Shown piece after piece: positions 9,012 through 17,310 of a stretch of DNA of 64,000 nucleotides; position 1 is the stretch's first letter; each line of letters opens with the position of its first letter. The notes beneath the pieces were generated by a model. The model searched no databases and had not been told where the DNA came from. It saw only the letters and a program-made list of their open reading frames with translations. The stretch comes from Flavobacteriales bacterium (GTDB taxonomy: Bacteria > Bacteroidota > Bacteroidia > Flavobacteriales_E > Vicingaceae), in NCBI GenBank assembly GCA_026196775.1, contig JAPHUD010000028.1:62001-126000 (forward strand), written 5' to 3'. Both the position numbers and the translations under genes were made by a program.

Positions 9012-9976
9012 AAAATTTAGAAAATAAACTATTGCTTTTATCAATTGTTGTTTCAGGGTTTTTTATATCTTGCTCTCAATCAGAAACAAAAGCAGAAGCT
9101 GCTGACGTAAACGACAATGAACAAACTACAACTGATAATAAAGCACTTGCTCTTTTAAAAACTAATTGTTTCAATTGTCATAATCCCGCTATGGGAGAAA
9201 GCCGTGTGGCACCTCCATTGTTTAAAATCCGAGAACATTATTATGATGAGGAAATCACAAAAGAAGAATTTGTGGCGGCAATTATTAACTTTATTAATAA
9301 TCCCACCGAAGAAAATTCTATAATGCCAGGTGCGGTAAGAAATTTTGGGTTAATGCCTAAAATGAGTTTTAAAGAGGAAGATATACAATTAATAGCTGAC
9401 TACTTATATGATAACGATGTTTCCTCAGACGAATGGTATGCCAAGTGGGAAGAATTTAAAAAATCTCCGGCAAGTGTTCCAACAGATTTAAGCTATGAAG
9501 ATTTAGGTAGAAATATTGTTAATGAAACCAAATCCAACATTGGCAAAAATTTGATGAAAGCTGTAAAAGAGAGAGGTGCAGCAGGAGCGGTTGAATTTTG
9601 TAACACAAGAGCAATTCCTATTACTGATAGTATGGCTGTAGTATTAAATGTAAAAGTAAAACGTGTTTCCGACAAACCAAGAAACCCTATAAATACAGCA
9701 AATTCGGAAGAAATAGCCTACATTGAAGGTTGGAGAAAAGCCAAAGCCAATGGTGAAAAATATCCTCCAAAAGTTACAGAAATGGAGAATAAAATGGTAG
9801 GATATTATCCGATAGAAATTAATCAAACATGCTTAAAATGCCATGGAATTCCCGAAAAACAAATAAATACTGAAACTTTAGCTAACATCAAAAAATTATA
9901 TCCAAACGATAAAGCCATAGCTTATGCTGAAGGTGATATACGAGGAATTTTTGTAGTAGAAATGGATAAAAAATAA
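9008..9976 (+). CDS. lipoprotein fusing a monohaem cytochrome c domain to a Tll0287-like (DUF3365) haem domain
   Basis: Membrane-anchored redox protein with two haem sites. The lipobox is at Cys22 (FFISC). The first domain has CFNCH (Cys54, Cys57, His58) and continues to about residue 140 like a small class I cytochrome. The second (about 155-322) matches the Tll0287-like/DUF3365 family, including GAAGAVEFCN, KRVSDKPRNP and a late CLKCHG (Cys275, Cys278, His279). Family members bind c-type haem in a PAS-like fold. A separate gene at 30372 encodes the second domain alone. The start overlaps the previous stop (ATGA). Confidence 0.88.
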   Translation: MKNLENKLLLLSIVVSGFFISCSQSETKAEAADVNDNEQTTTDNKALALLKTNCFNCHNPAMGESRVAPPLFKIREHYYDEEITKEEFVAAIINFINNPTEENSIMPGAVRNFGLMPKMSFKEEDIQLIADYLYDNDVSSDEWYAKWEEFKKSPASVPTDLSYEDLGRNIVNETKSNIGKNLMKAVKERGAAGAVEFCNTRAIPITDSMAVVLNVKVKRVSDKPRNPINTANSEEIAYIEGWRKAKANGEKYPPKVTEMENKMVGYYPIEINQTCLKCHGIPEKQINTETLANIKKLYPNDKAIAYAEGDIRGIFVVEMDKK

Positions 9977-9986
9977 ATACAATAAC

Positions 9987-10418
9987 ATGGACAAACACAG
10001 TTATAATGTTTCTCTAAAATGGAACGAAGGCAGAAAAGGCATAATGGAATCTCCAGAATTGCCTACGAAAATTGAAGTAGCAACGCCACCCGAATTTGAT
10101 AAAGGTATACCTGGAATTTGGAGTCCGGAACATCTTTATACTGCATCAGTGTTAAGTTGTTTTATGACAACCTTTTTGGCTATTGCTGAATTTTCTAAAT
10201 TAGAATTTAAAAGTTTTGATTGTGATGCAGAAGGTGTTTTAGATAAAATAGAAGGTAAATTTTTAATGACAGAAGTAAACCTAAAAGCTCGTTTGGTTAT
10301 TGATGATGAATCGAAAAAAGAACGTGCCGAGCGTATTTTGGAAAAATCGGAAGCAGCTTGTTTAATTTCCAATTCAATAAAAACGAAAGTGAATCTGAAA
10401 ACAGAAATTATAACATAA
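9987..10418 (+). CDS. OsmC-family protein
   Basis: OsmC/Ohr proteins reduce organic or fatty-acid hydroperoxides with a cysteine pair. At 143 residues the length is right and both conserved cysteines are present: Cys58 in ASVLSCFMTT and Cys125 in AACLISNSI. It follows the dihaem lipoprotein by 10 bases and ends the first transcription unit of the island, just before a strong terminator. The context fits defence against oxidants formed by copper or haem chemistry. It is more like the general OsmC branch than Ohr; the true substrate is unknown. Confidence 0.9.
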   Translation: MDKHSYNVSLKWNEGRKGIMESPELPTKIEVATPPEFDKGIPGIWSPEHLYTASVLSCFMTTFLAIAEFSKLEFKSFDCDAEGVLDKIEGKFLMTEVNLKARLVIDDESKKERAERILEKSEAACLISNSIKTKVNLKTEIIT

Positions 10419-10433
10419 TATTAAAATATAATA

Positions 10434-10474
10434 CCCTCTAAACGCTCTAACTTTATAGTGTTTAGAAGGTTTTT
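10434..10474 (+). terminator. intrinsic terminator after the OsmC gene
   Basis: A 13-pair stem (10434-10446 with 10457-10469, one mismatch and one G-T pair) with a 10-base loop is followed by five T residues at 10470-10474. It separates the TetR-to-OsmC unit from the RND pump genes. Confidence 0.75.
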
Positions 10475-10494
10475 AGGTTAAAATTTTTTTAATT

Positions 10495-11832
10495 ATGAAG
10501 TTAGTAAATACTCACAAACAAGTTGTGGTTTTAATATTATTTTTTTCTTTATTGGGAAAAGAAATTAAGGCTCAAACCTATTCATTGCAACAATGTATAG
10601 ATGTCGCATTGGTTAATAATAAAAAATTGCAAATTAGTCGCAATAACCAGCAAATTAGCGAACAAAAACGAAAAGAAGTTCAGGCAAACTTTTTTCCCAG
10701 AATTGATGCCAACGGAGAATATAAATATTATGTGGATTTGCCTTATCAGCTAATGCCACTATCTACATTCAATCCGTTAGCTCCCGAAGGACAATTTAAA
10801 GAAGCACAATTTGGAGTTCCTCATAATATTAATGCGAACTTACAATTGTCTATGCCCTTGTACAACCCACAACTATATACTAATATTTCAGCTACCAAAA
10901 TGGCAATAGAAATGAGCAGTTTGCAACACAAAAAAACCGAAGAAGAAGTATTCTTTGATGTTAGTAATTTGTACTACAATGCTCAAATCCTTCAAAATCA
11001 ATTGGCGTTTATTGATAGCAATATCAACAACAATAAAGTGTTGCTAAAAAATATGCAATTATTACAAAGTCAGTTGCTTGCCAAGCAAACCGATGTTGCC
11101 AAAATAGAATTGCAATTACAACAGCTTCTTACTCAACATGAATTGCTTTTGAGCAAACAAGAACAAGTTATAAATATGTTAAAAATAATGATGGGAATAG
11201 ACTTGGAAAGTAACATCAATGTGGAGCAGCAAGTTGTTTTTGAAACGCAACCCGAACAAACATCTACTAACAATATAGATATAGCATTGGTTCAGCAAAA
11301 AACCAAGTTGTTGGATATGGAGTTAAAAAGCATAAAAAGAAGTCGCTTGCCAACACTAGCTTTATTCGGAATGTACGGAACTACCGGCTTTGGTTATAAT
11401 GAACAACCCAACGAATTTTTAAATTTTTATCCCATAAGTTTTGGAGGAATAAAATTGCAATATCCACTTTTTCAAGGACTATCAACCCAACGAAAAATTA
11501 ACCAAAAAAAGTTGGAGTTAACCAATGCCAATCTACAGTTGGAAATACTTAACGACCAAACGAATATGCAGACTTTAAATGCTCGCCAGCAAAAAATTAT
11601 CACACAAAAAACGGTTGAAAACACACAAAAACAAGCTGAATTGGCTTCAAAAGTTTATCAGCAAATTTTGTTACAACAAAAACAAGGAACAGCCAATTTA
11701 ACCGAAGTTTTAATGGCAGACAATGCCCTTAGAGATGCTCAACAACAATACCTTTCATCTATTATTGAATATTTAAAAGCAGATTTAGAATTAAAAAAAT
11801 TAACAGGAAATTTTAATATAATTAAAAATTAG
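10495..11832 (+). CDS. TolC-family outer-membrane efflux protein
   Basis: Outer-membrane channel of the tripartite pump encoded with the next two genes. The signal peptide ends around KAQ (residues 22-24). The TolC fold is seen as two repeats of long amphipathic helices rich in Gln, Asn and Leu, each started by a motif of the type LQQCIDVALVNNKKLQISRN. At 445 residues the length is normal. It is separated by 45 bases from the adaptor; that gap holds the first copy of a 40-bp repeat. Confidence 0.93.
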   Translation: MKLVNTHKQVVVLILFFSLLGKEIKAQTYSLQQCIDVALVNNKKLQISRNNQQISEQKRKEVQANFFPRIDANGEYKYYVDLPYQLMPLSTFNPLAPEGQFKEAQFGVPHNINANLQLSMPLYNPQLYTNISATKMAIEMSSLQHKKTEEEVFFDVSNLYYNAQILQNQLAFIDSNINNNKVLLKNMQLLQSQLLAKQTDVAKIELQLQQLLTQHELLLSKQEQVINMLKIMMGIDLESNINVEQQVVFETQPEQTSTNNIDIALVQQKTKLLDMELKSIKRSRLPTLALFGMYGTTGFGYNEQPNEFLNFYPISFGGIKLQYPLFQGLSTQRKINQKKLELTNANLQLEILNDQTNMQTLNARQQKIITQKTVENTQKQAELASKVYQQILLQQKQGTANLTEVLMADNALRDAQQQYLSSIIEYLKADLELKKLTGNFNIIKN

Positions 11833-11870
11833 AGACTATCCGTAATCTCTGAGTCTCTTTGGTTAAAAAT
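11831..11870 (+). repeat. intergenic 40-bp element, copy 1
   Basis: This stretch between the TolC and adaptor genes is 31/40 identical, without gaps, to 12955-12994 between the adaptor and permease genes. It contains an inverted repeat, AGAGACT at 11831-11837 and AGTCTCT at 11852-11858, and a CTCTTTGG core followed by an A-rich tract. Confidence 0.65.
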
Positions 11871-11877
11871 GTAAATT

Positions 11878-12942
11878 ATGAAAACAAACTGGAAAAAATA
11901 CATCGCTATTCTTACTGCAGTAGGAATTACTGCCTTGGTCATTTTTAAATTGGCAAACAACAAAAAAACTACTGAAGAGAAAGTCTATCATTACGATAAA
12001 ACTGCACCAATTGAAGTGAAAACCATAAAGGTAATCCCTCAAAAAGGGAAAGCAGAATATACCTTTTCCGGAACTTTTGAAGCCAATAAAGAAGTGAAAA
12101 TCAATGCCGATATTCAAGGTAAAGTGAATGAGGTTTTAGTTGATTTAGGTTCGATGGTAAATAAAGGTCAAGCGTTGGTTCAATTAGACAAATCCTTGTT
12201 GGAATTGCAGTTGCAAGAAGTAAACGTTCAAATTGAAGGTTTAGAGAATGATGTAAAACGCTATAAAGTGCTTGCTGAAGCCGATGCTATTCAAGGAGTC
12301 CAATTGGAAAAAGCAGAACTGGGCTTAAAGTCGGCAAAAATTAAAAGAAGTACTCTTTTAGAACAAATTTCAAAAACTAGGATAAAAGCTCCTTTTGATG
12401 GTGTCATTACCATGAAAATGACTGAAGTAGGAGCTTTTGCTGCTCCCGGAGTCCCGCTAGTTCAGCTTACCGAAATACAACAATTGCGTTTTAGCATTTT
12501 TATTTCTGAAAATGATTTGAATACGTTCAGCTTGGATGAGAATTACAGCATTATTCCAGATGCACAAACTCATCTAAAATTGAATGGAAAAGTGATAGCC
12601 ATTGGCAGCAAGGCTAATCCTGCCGGAGGTTTCCCAATTCAGTTTTTAGTGCAAAACACCAAGAGCCTTTCCATTAAAGCCGGGATGTTTGGAAAAGTAG
12701 AACTTGCTTATTCATCTGAAGAAGAAGGCATTTATATTCCTGCTGCTATTCTTCAGGGTGGTGAAGAAAATCCATCGGTTTACCTTATCAAAAATAATCA
12801 AGCTGTTTTAACTCCAATTGTCATTAAAAAAAGAGTTCAAAACCAAGTGCTTATTGAAAAAGGGTTAAATATTGGCGATGAAGTAGTAAGCAAAGGTTTT
12901 ATCAATTTATTTGATGGAGCGAATGTGGAAAATAAGAATTAG
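11878..12942 (+). CDS. RND efflux periplasmic adaptor (HlyD/AcrA type)
   Basis: Bridges the inner-membrane permease (13004) and the TolC channel (10495). An uncleaved or signal helix occupies residues 5-25. The lipoyl halves (VNEVLVDLGSMVNKGQALVQLD and ISKTRIKAPFDGVITMKM) flank a short helical hairpin, followed by beta-barrel (TEIQQLRFSIFISENDL) and membrane-proximal domains (IPAAILQGGEENPSVYLI). At 354 residues it is complete, unlike the short adaptor at 4336. No lipobox is present. Confidence 0.92.
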   Translation: MKTNWKKYIAILTAVGITALVIFKLANNKKTTEEKVYHYDKTAPIEVKTIKVIPQKGKAEYTFSGTFEANKEVKINADIQGKVNEVLVDLGSMVNKGQALVQLDKSLLELQLQEVNVQIEGLENDVKRYKVLAEADAIQGVQLEKAELGLKSAKIKRSTLLEQISKTRIKAPFDGVITMKMTEVGAFAAPGVPLVQLTEIQQLRFSIFISENDLNTFSLDENYSIIPDAQTHLKLNGKVIAIGSKANPAGGFPIQFLVQNTKSLSIKAGMFGKVELAYSSEEEGIYIPAAILQGGEENPSVYLIKNNQAVLTPIVIKKRVQNQVLIEKGLNIGDEVVSKGFINLFDGANVENKN

Positions 12943-12954
12943 AGATTAGATATT

Positions 12955-12994
12955 AGAGATTATCAGTGTCATCTGTGTCTCTGTGGTTTAAAAT
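12955..12994 (+). repeat. intergenic 40-bp element, copy 2
   Basis: Second copy of the element at 11831-11870, placed in the equivalent position just before the permease gene. Shared core: TCTG-GTCTCT-TGGTT then AAAA. It is preceded by a direct repeat of TTAGAGATTA at 12939-12948 and 12953-12962. Confidence 0.65.
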
Positions 12995-13003
12995 TAAAGA
13001 AAA

Positions 13004-16000
13004 ATGAACATTACATCCATATCCATTAACCGACCATCGCTAATTATAGTGTTGTTCAGTTTATTTATCCTTTTGGGATACATCGGTTTTACTAACTTAA
13101 GTTATGAGTTGATGCCCGACTTTAATCAACCAGTTGTGGTGATAAAAACTGCTTATCCGGGTGCTGAACCCGAAGAGGTGGAAACATCGGTAAGTAGAAA
13201 AATTGAAGATGCCTTGGCAAATCTCGAGGGAGTTGATTTTTTGGTAACCAAATCGTTGCCAAATGCTTCCATAGTCATTGCCAACTTAAAATATGGCATC
13301 GACTTGGATAAAACCATGCAAGATGCTCAACGCTACATCGACAACATTAAAAAAGACCTGCCTGAAGAAATTTTAAGTCCTGAGATGAGCAAGGTTTCTC
13401 CTAACGATTTGCCCATCATGTCGATTAGTGCTACAAGTGATATGGAACCAAGCGTTTTTTACCAAAAAATGAAAGACGAATTTTTACCTCAAATTCAACA
13501 ATTAAAAGGAGTTGCAGAAATTACGCTGTTGGGTGGCGAGGAACGAGAAATTCAAGTAAACATTGATCCAAATCGTTTAAAACTGCATAAAATTTCGATG
13601 CTGCAAGTGGTAGAAGCCATTAATCGCTCGGGCTTGGATTTGCCTGCAGGAAAAGTGCAAACCGACAAAGAAAGTAATTCGGTTCGGTTAACTGGGAAGT
13701 TCAACACTTTAAAAAACATCGAAAATGTACAAATTGCCATGTCAGTTCCGGGCAGTCCGGTTTATGTTAAAGATGTGGCTACGGTTAAAGATGCTCATGT
13801 TGAAACCTCTTCCATCAGCCGTTACAATGGGAAAAAAGGTATTGGTTTATTACTTAAAAAACAAGGAGATGCCAATGCGGTTGACGTTTCTAAGTTAGTA
13901 AAAGATAAGTTTAAAGTAATTGAACAACAAAATGCTTCATCCAATATAAAATTTATTATTGCCGATGATAGTACTGATAACACCATTGCTGCAGTAAATT
14001 CGGTAGTTTTCGATTTGATTTTAGCTGTAATATTGGTTTCGTTGGTAATGTTGTTGTTTTTGAGAAGTTTTAGAAACTCCATCATCGTTTTGATTGCCAT
14101 TCCTACTTCCTTGGTAACTGCTTTTGCAGTGATGTGGATGTTGGGTTATACTCTAAACTTAATGACCTTACTAGCCATGTCGCTGATTATCGGAATTTTG
14201 GTTGATGATGCTACCGTGGTGCTCGAAAATATTCAACGCCATTTGGATATGGGTAAAGAAAAAAAGGAAGCAGCTATGGATGGGCGTATGGAAATTGGCT
14301 TTTCTGCTCTATCCATTACCTTGGTAGATGTAGTGGTTTTCTTGCCGATTTTGTTCTTGCAAGTATTTGTTGCCGATATGCTTAAGCAGTTTTCAGTGGT
14401 GGTAATTACTTCAACTTTAACGAGTTTATTGGTAGGTTTTACGCTTACACCCTGGATGGCTTCTCGCATGGGAAAAAAAGAAGATTTACAGCCGACTAAT
14501 TTCTTTAATAAATTTTTGATTTGGTTTGAACATCAGTTGGATAAATTCACCAATTGGTATGGAAATCAGTTGGTTTGGGTGCTCAACCACAAATTAATTT
14601 TTGGTGGAATTATCATTTTACTTTTCGCTTTAACGGGAGCAATGATGAAGCAAGGTATTATTGGTAAAGAATTGATTGCTACAGGCGACCAAGGTAAGTT
14701 TATGATGTCCTTGGAGTTTGATAAAAATACTGCTATTCATTATAATGATAGCATTTCCAATCAAATAGAACAATATGTTTTACAGTTGCCTGAGATAAAA
14801 ACCGTGTTTAGCAACGTTGGTGGACCAAGCACCGGAATTGGAAGTTTGGGCGTTGGATTACCTTACAAAACCGAGTTTACCATTCAGTTAAAAGATAAAA
14901 AAGAGATTAACAACATTGCTACCGAGCAGTTTATGCAAGATCTCCGTAGCGATTTACAAAGCAAATTTCCAGGCATAAAATACGGTATTGCAGGTTTAGG
15001 ATTAATTCCTCGTTCGGCACCAATTGAAATTACCTTGAGTGGAAGTAATGAAGAAGAAGTGATGGCTACAGCTCAAAACTTAAAATCCATTATTGAAAAA
15101 ACTCCGGGAGCGGATAATGTAAAACTTTCGGTGGAAAAAGGTAGCCCGGAGTACCAAGTTATTCCTGACAAGGACAAAATGCAGCGATTGGCTTTAAACA
15201 CCGCTTATGTGGGAATGAATTTACGTACCGCTTTTAGTGGAAATGATGATGCCACTTTAACTGAAGAAGGAACGGAATATCCTGTTCGTATTCAGTTAGC
15301 TGATTTCGACAGAAAAAATTTCAACGATGTAAATAAACTTACTATTGTAAACCCAATGGGGATGCCGATAGAAATTGCTCAGTTTGCCAAAGTAAAACAA
15401 AGTAATTCACCATCTTTATTAGAACGTTTAGACCGACAACCGGCAGTAACAATAACAGCTGATGCCTTGGGGCGTCCATCAGGAACTGTTGCCGATGAAG
15501 TGGTGGCATTTATTAATGAAAACCCATTACCAAAAAATATACAAATGACATGGGGGAGCGATATTAAACGACAAAACGATAGTTTTGGAGCGTTGGGTTC
15601 AGTGCTTATTATCTCCTTTTTGTTGATTTACCTGATTATGGTAGCATTATACGACAGTTTTGTATATCCTTTTGTGGTGCTGTTTTCCATTCCTGTTTCT
15701 GCCATTGGAGCATTCTTGGCCTTGAACTTATCCTTAAGTCATTTAAGTTTATTTGCCTTGTTGGGTTTAATTATGCTGATGGGGCTAGTAACGAAAAACG
15801 CAATTTTAATTGTAGATTTTACCAATCAGCTTAAAGCCGAAGGTAAACCTTACAAAGAAGCATTAATCATTGCCGGAAAAGGGCGTTTACGTCCCATTTT
15901 AATGACCACACTTTCTATGGTAATTGGTATGTTGCCCATTGCATTAGCAACAGGATCGGCTAGCGAATGGAAAAACGGTTTGGCTTGGGTAATTATTGGT

Positions 16001-16096
16001 GGGTTACTCTCATCGTTGATTTTAACCGTTTATTTAGTACCTGCAGTTTATGCTGTGGTTGATGGAATTAAAGCAAGATTTAATATTAAAGATTAA
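13004..16096 (+). CDS. RND efflux permease, HAE-1 (AcrB/MexB) family
   Basis: Inner-membrane proton-driven pump for hydrophobic or amphiphilic compounds. At 1030 residues it has the full RND layout: TM1, a porter domain, TM2-TM6, a second porter domain and TM8-TM12. The TM4 proton-relay motif LIIGILVDDATVVLEN has the Asp pair typical of HAE pumps, unlike the DFG motif of the CzcA protein at 46. The C-terminal VTKNAILIVDFTNQ and RLRPILMTTLSM segments are also present. Together with 10495 and 11878 it makes a complete tripartite pump. Confidence 0.95.
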   Translation: MNITSISINRPSLIIVLFSLFILLGYIGFTNLSYELMPDFNQPVVVIKTAYPGAEPEEVETSVSRKIEDALANLEGVDFLVTKSLPNASIVIANLKYGIDLDKTMQDAQRYIDNIKKDLPEEILSPEMSKVSPNDLPIMSISATSDMEPSVFYQKMKDEFLPQIQQLKGVAEITLLGGEEREIQVNIDPNRLKLHKISMLQVVEAINRSGLDLPAGKVQTDKESNSVRLTGKFNTLKNIENVQIAMSVPGSPVYVKDVATVKDAHVETSSISRYNGKKGIGLLLKKQGDANAVDVSKLVKDKFKVIEQQNASSNIKFIIADDSTDNTIAAVNSVVFDLILAVILVSLVMLLFLRSFRNSIIVLIAIPTSLVTAFAVMWMLGYTLNLMTLLAMSLIIGILVDDATVVLENIQRHLDMGKEKKEAAMDGRMEIGFSALSITLVDVVVFLPILFLQVFVADMLKQFSVVVITSTLTSLLVGFTLTPWMASRMGKKEDLQPTNFFNKFLIWFEHQLDKFTNWYGNQLVWVLNHKLIFGGIIILLFALTGAMMKQGIIGKELIATGDQGKFMMSLEFDKNTAIHYNDSISNQIEQYVLQLPEIKTVFSNVGGPSTGIGSLGVGLPYKTEFTIQLKDKKEINNIATEQFMQDLRSDLQSKFPGIKYGIAGLGLIPRSAPIEITLSGSNEEEVMATAQNLKSIIEKTPGADNVKLSVEKGSPEYQVIPDKDKMQRLALNTAYVGMNLRTAFSGNDDATLTEEGTEYPVRIQLADFDRKNFNDVNKLTIVNPMGMPIEIAQFAKVKQSNSPSLLERLDRQPAVTITADALGRPSGTVADEVVAFINENPLPKNIQMTWGSDIKRQNDSFGALGSVLIISFLLIYLIMVALYDSFVYPFVVLFSIPVSAIGAFLALNLSLSHLSLFALLGLIMLMGLVTKNAILIVDFTNQLKAEGKPYKEALIIAGKGRLRPILMTTLSMVIGMLPIALATGSASEWKNGLAWVIIGGLLSSLILTVYLVPAVYAVVDGIKARFNIKD

Positions 16097-16108
16097 AAAC
16101 TAAAAATT

Positions 16109-16546
16109 ATGAAACCATTTATCTTATTGGCAGTAGCCATATTTTTCTTGAATTTTATAACTCCAAATGCGAATACCATTAACTTAACGGTAGAAGTACA
16201 TGAATTGAGAAACAATAAAGGTTTGGTACAATTTGCTTTATACAACAAAGATGGTTCTATTCCTGACGAAAATTTTGAAAAGTATTACCAAATTGGAAAA
16301 ACAACCATTAAAGAAAATGCAGCACAATTCGTGTTTAAAAACATTCCAAAAGGAATTTATGCTGTAAACATTTTACACGATGAAAACGAAAACGGCAAAA
16401 TTGACAAAGGTCTTATCTTGCCCGAAGAAGGAATCGGTTTTTCAAACTACACTAAAATTGGCTTGGGCAATAAACCCAATTTTTCTAAAGCAAGTATTGA
16501 ATTGAATACAGACAATAAAATTGCTATAAAAGTGATTTATTTTTAA
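16109..16546 (+). CDS. DUF2141 secreted protein
   Basis: Secreted beta-sandwich protein of unknown function, 145 residues. The signal peptide covers residues 1-20. Family hallmarks are visible: LTVEVHELRNNKGLVQFALYN at the start of the mature part, IPKGIYAVNILHDENENGKID in the middle (a calcium-like acidic loop DENENGKID) and GIGFSNYTKIG near the end. It follows the permease by 12 bases, so it is co-transcribed; the link to efflux is unexplained. Confidence 0.85.
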   Translation: MKPFILLAVAIFFLNFITPNANTINLTVEVHELRNNKGLVQFALYNKDGSIPDENFEKYYQIGKTTIKENAAQFVFKNIPKGIYAVNILHDENENGKIDKGLILPEEGIGFSNYTKIGLGNKPNFSKASIELNTDNKIAIKVIYF

Positions 16547-16582
16547 AATTAAGTATAAAAGAATTATTATAATACTTGATAA

Positions 16583-16813
16583 ATGGACGGGATAATTCAA
16601 AAAATAATTGATGATATTATTTTAAATTACCCAGATTCTGTAATAAAATTTGCAGCAAAAGCCGTGAAATATAAAAATTATACCGAGAAAGATTTAATAG
16701 ATTTTGTGAAAACAATACACAGTTATAACGAAGATAACCCAGAACTAATAAAAAAATTGATAGGAGAAAGCAATACTAAAAAAATTTTGGAGTTGACATT
16801 TTATAGATATTAG
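16583..16813 (+). CDS. small hypothetical protein (76 aa)
   Basis: No family recognised. It is an all-helical-looking soluble protein without signal peptide or cysteine (DLIDFVKTIHSYNEDNPELIKKLIGES). It is 36 bases after the DUF2141 gene and about 95 bases before the cytochrome gene, and may end the RND operon. Confidence 0.5.
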   Translation: MDGIIQKIIDDIILNYPDSVIKFAAKAVKYKNYTEKDLIDFVKTIHSYNEDNPELIKKLIGESNTKKILELTFYRY

Positions 16814-16843
16814 CCTGAATTTAGTATGTAATTTTTTAAAAGC

Positions 16844-16857
16844 ATGACAACCGTCAT
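16844..16857 (+). promoter_or_regulatory. Crp/Fnr-like dyad upstream of the cytochrome c gene
   Basis: ATGAC and GTCAT are perfect inverted arms with a 4-base spacer, the 5-4-5 geometry of Crp/Fnr-family sites. The centre (16850.5) is about 43 bases before the expected start inferred from the -7 element at 16880, close to the -41.5 position of class II activation. There is no -33 TTTG, which fits an activated promoter. Confidence 0.5.
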
Positions 16858-16870
16858 AAAAATAAAAGTG

Positions 16871-16887
16871 AGTGTTTACTAACTTTG
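16871..16887 (+). promoter_or_regulatory. -7 element with TetR-operator-like sequence
   Basis: TAACTTTG at 16880-16887 matches TAnnTTTG. It lies inside AGTGTTTACTAACTTTG, which shares AGTG--TACTAACTT with the TetR palindrome at 5761-5788 (AGTGAATACTAACTT at 5768-5782). A shared repressor is possible. Confidence 0.45.
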
Positions 16888-16908
16888 GTTATGTAAAAAT
16901 CACTTACT

Positions 16909-17310
16909 ATGAAAAAATTCACCTTCCCTTTACTTTTGTTTGTTGGTTCATTATTGTTATACTCGTTTAATTATCAGAATGGTAATAACGAATGGAAAGC
17001 TCCTGAAACTGTCAACAAAGTTAAAAACCCTGTTGAGGTTAATGCTAAAAACATAGCATTAGGAAAAAAAATATACAATAAAATGTGTTGGTCGTGCCAC
17101 GGAAGCAATGGTGCAGGAGATGGTCCGGCAGGAGCATCTTTAAACCCTAAACCAGCAGACTTAAGCTCTACTGCCTTTCAACAACAAACAGACGGAGCCG
17201 TTTTTTGGAAAATAAATACCGGAAGAGGTACAATGGCAAGTTTTGAAAACAGCCTTTCGGAAGATCAACGTTGGGCAGTGATTAATTATTTAAGAACATT
17301 AAAAAAATGA
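16909..17310 (+). CDS. small c-type cytochrome
   Basis: Periplasmic monohaem cytochrome c, 133 residues. A hydrophobic N-terminal helix (7-20) is a signal peptide or membrane anchor. The haem motif is CWSCHG (Cys60, Cys63, His64) and Met109 in GRGTMASFEN is the likely sixth ligand; the protein ends with the class I helix EDQRWAVINYLRTL. It overlaps the next gene by 4 bases (ATGA), so it is translationally coupled to a DUF5777 barrel and is probably its periplasmic electron partner. It has its own regulated promoter. Confidence 0.93.
   Translation: MKKFTFPLLLFVGSLLLYSFNYQNGNNEWKAPETVNKVKNPVEVNAKNIALGKKIYNKMCWSCHGSNGAGDGPAGASLNPKPADLSSTAFQQQTDGAVFWKINTGRGTMASFENSLSEDQRWAVINYLRTLKK

Noticed and set aside
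16871-16887. Treating the 16871 site as a full TetR palindrome
   Set aside because: Only part of the palindrome is shared and part of it is the -7 element; reported as a possible relative, not as a certain operator.
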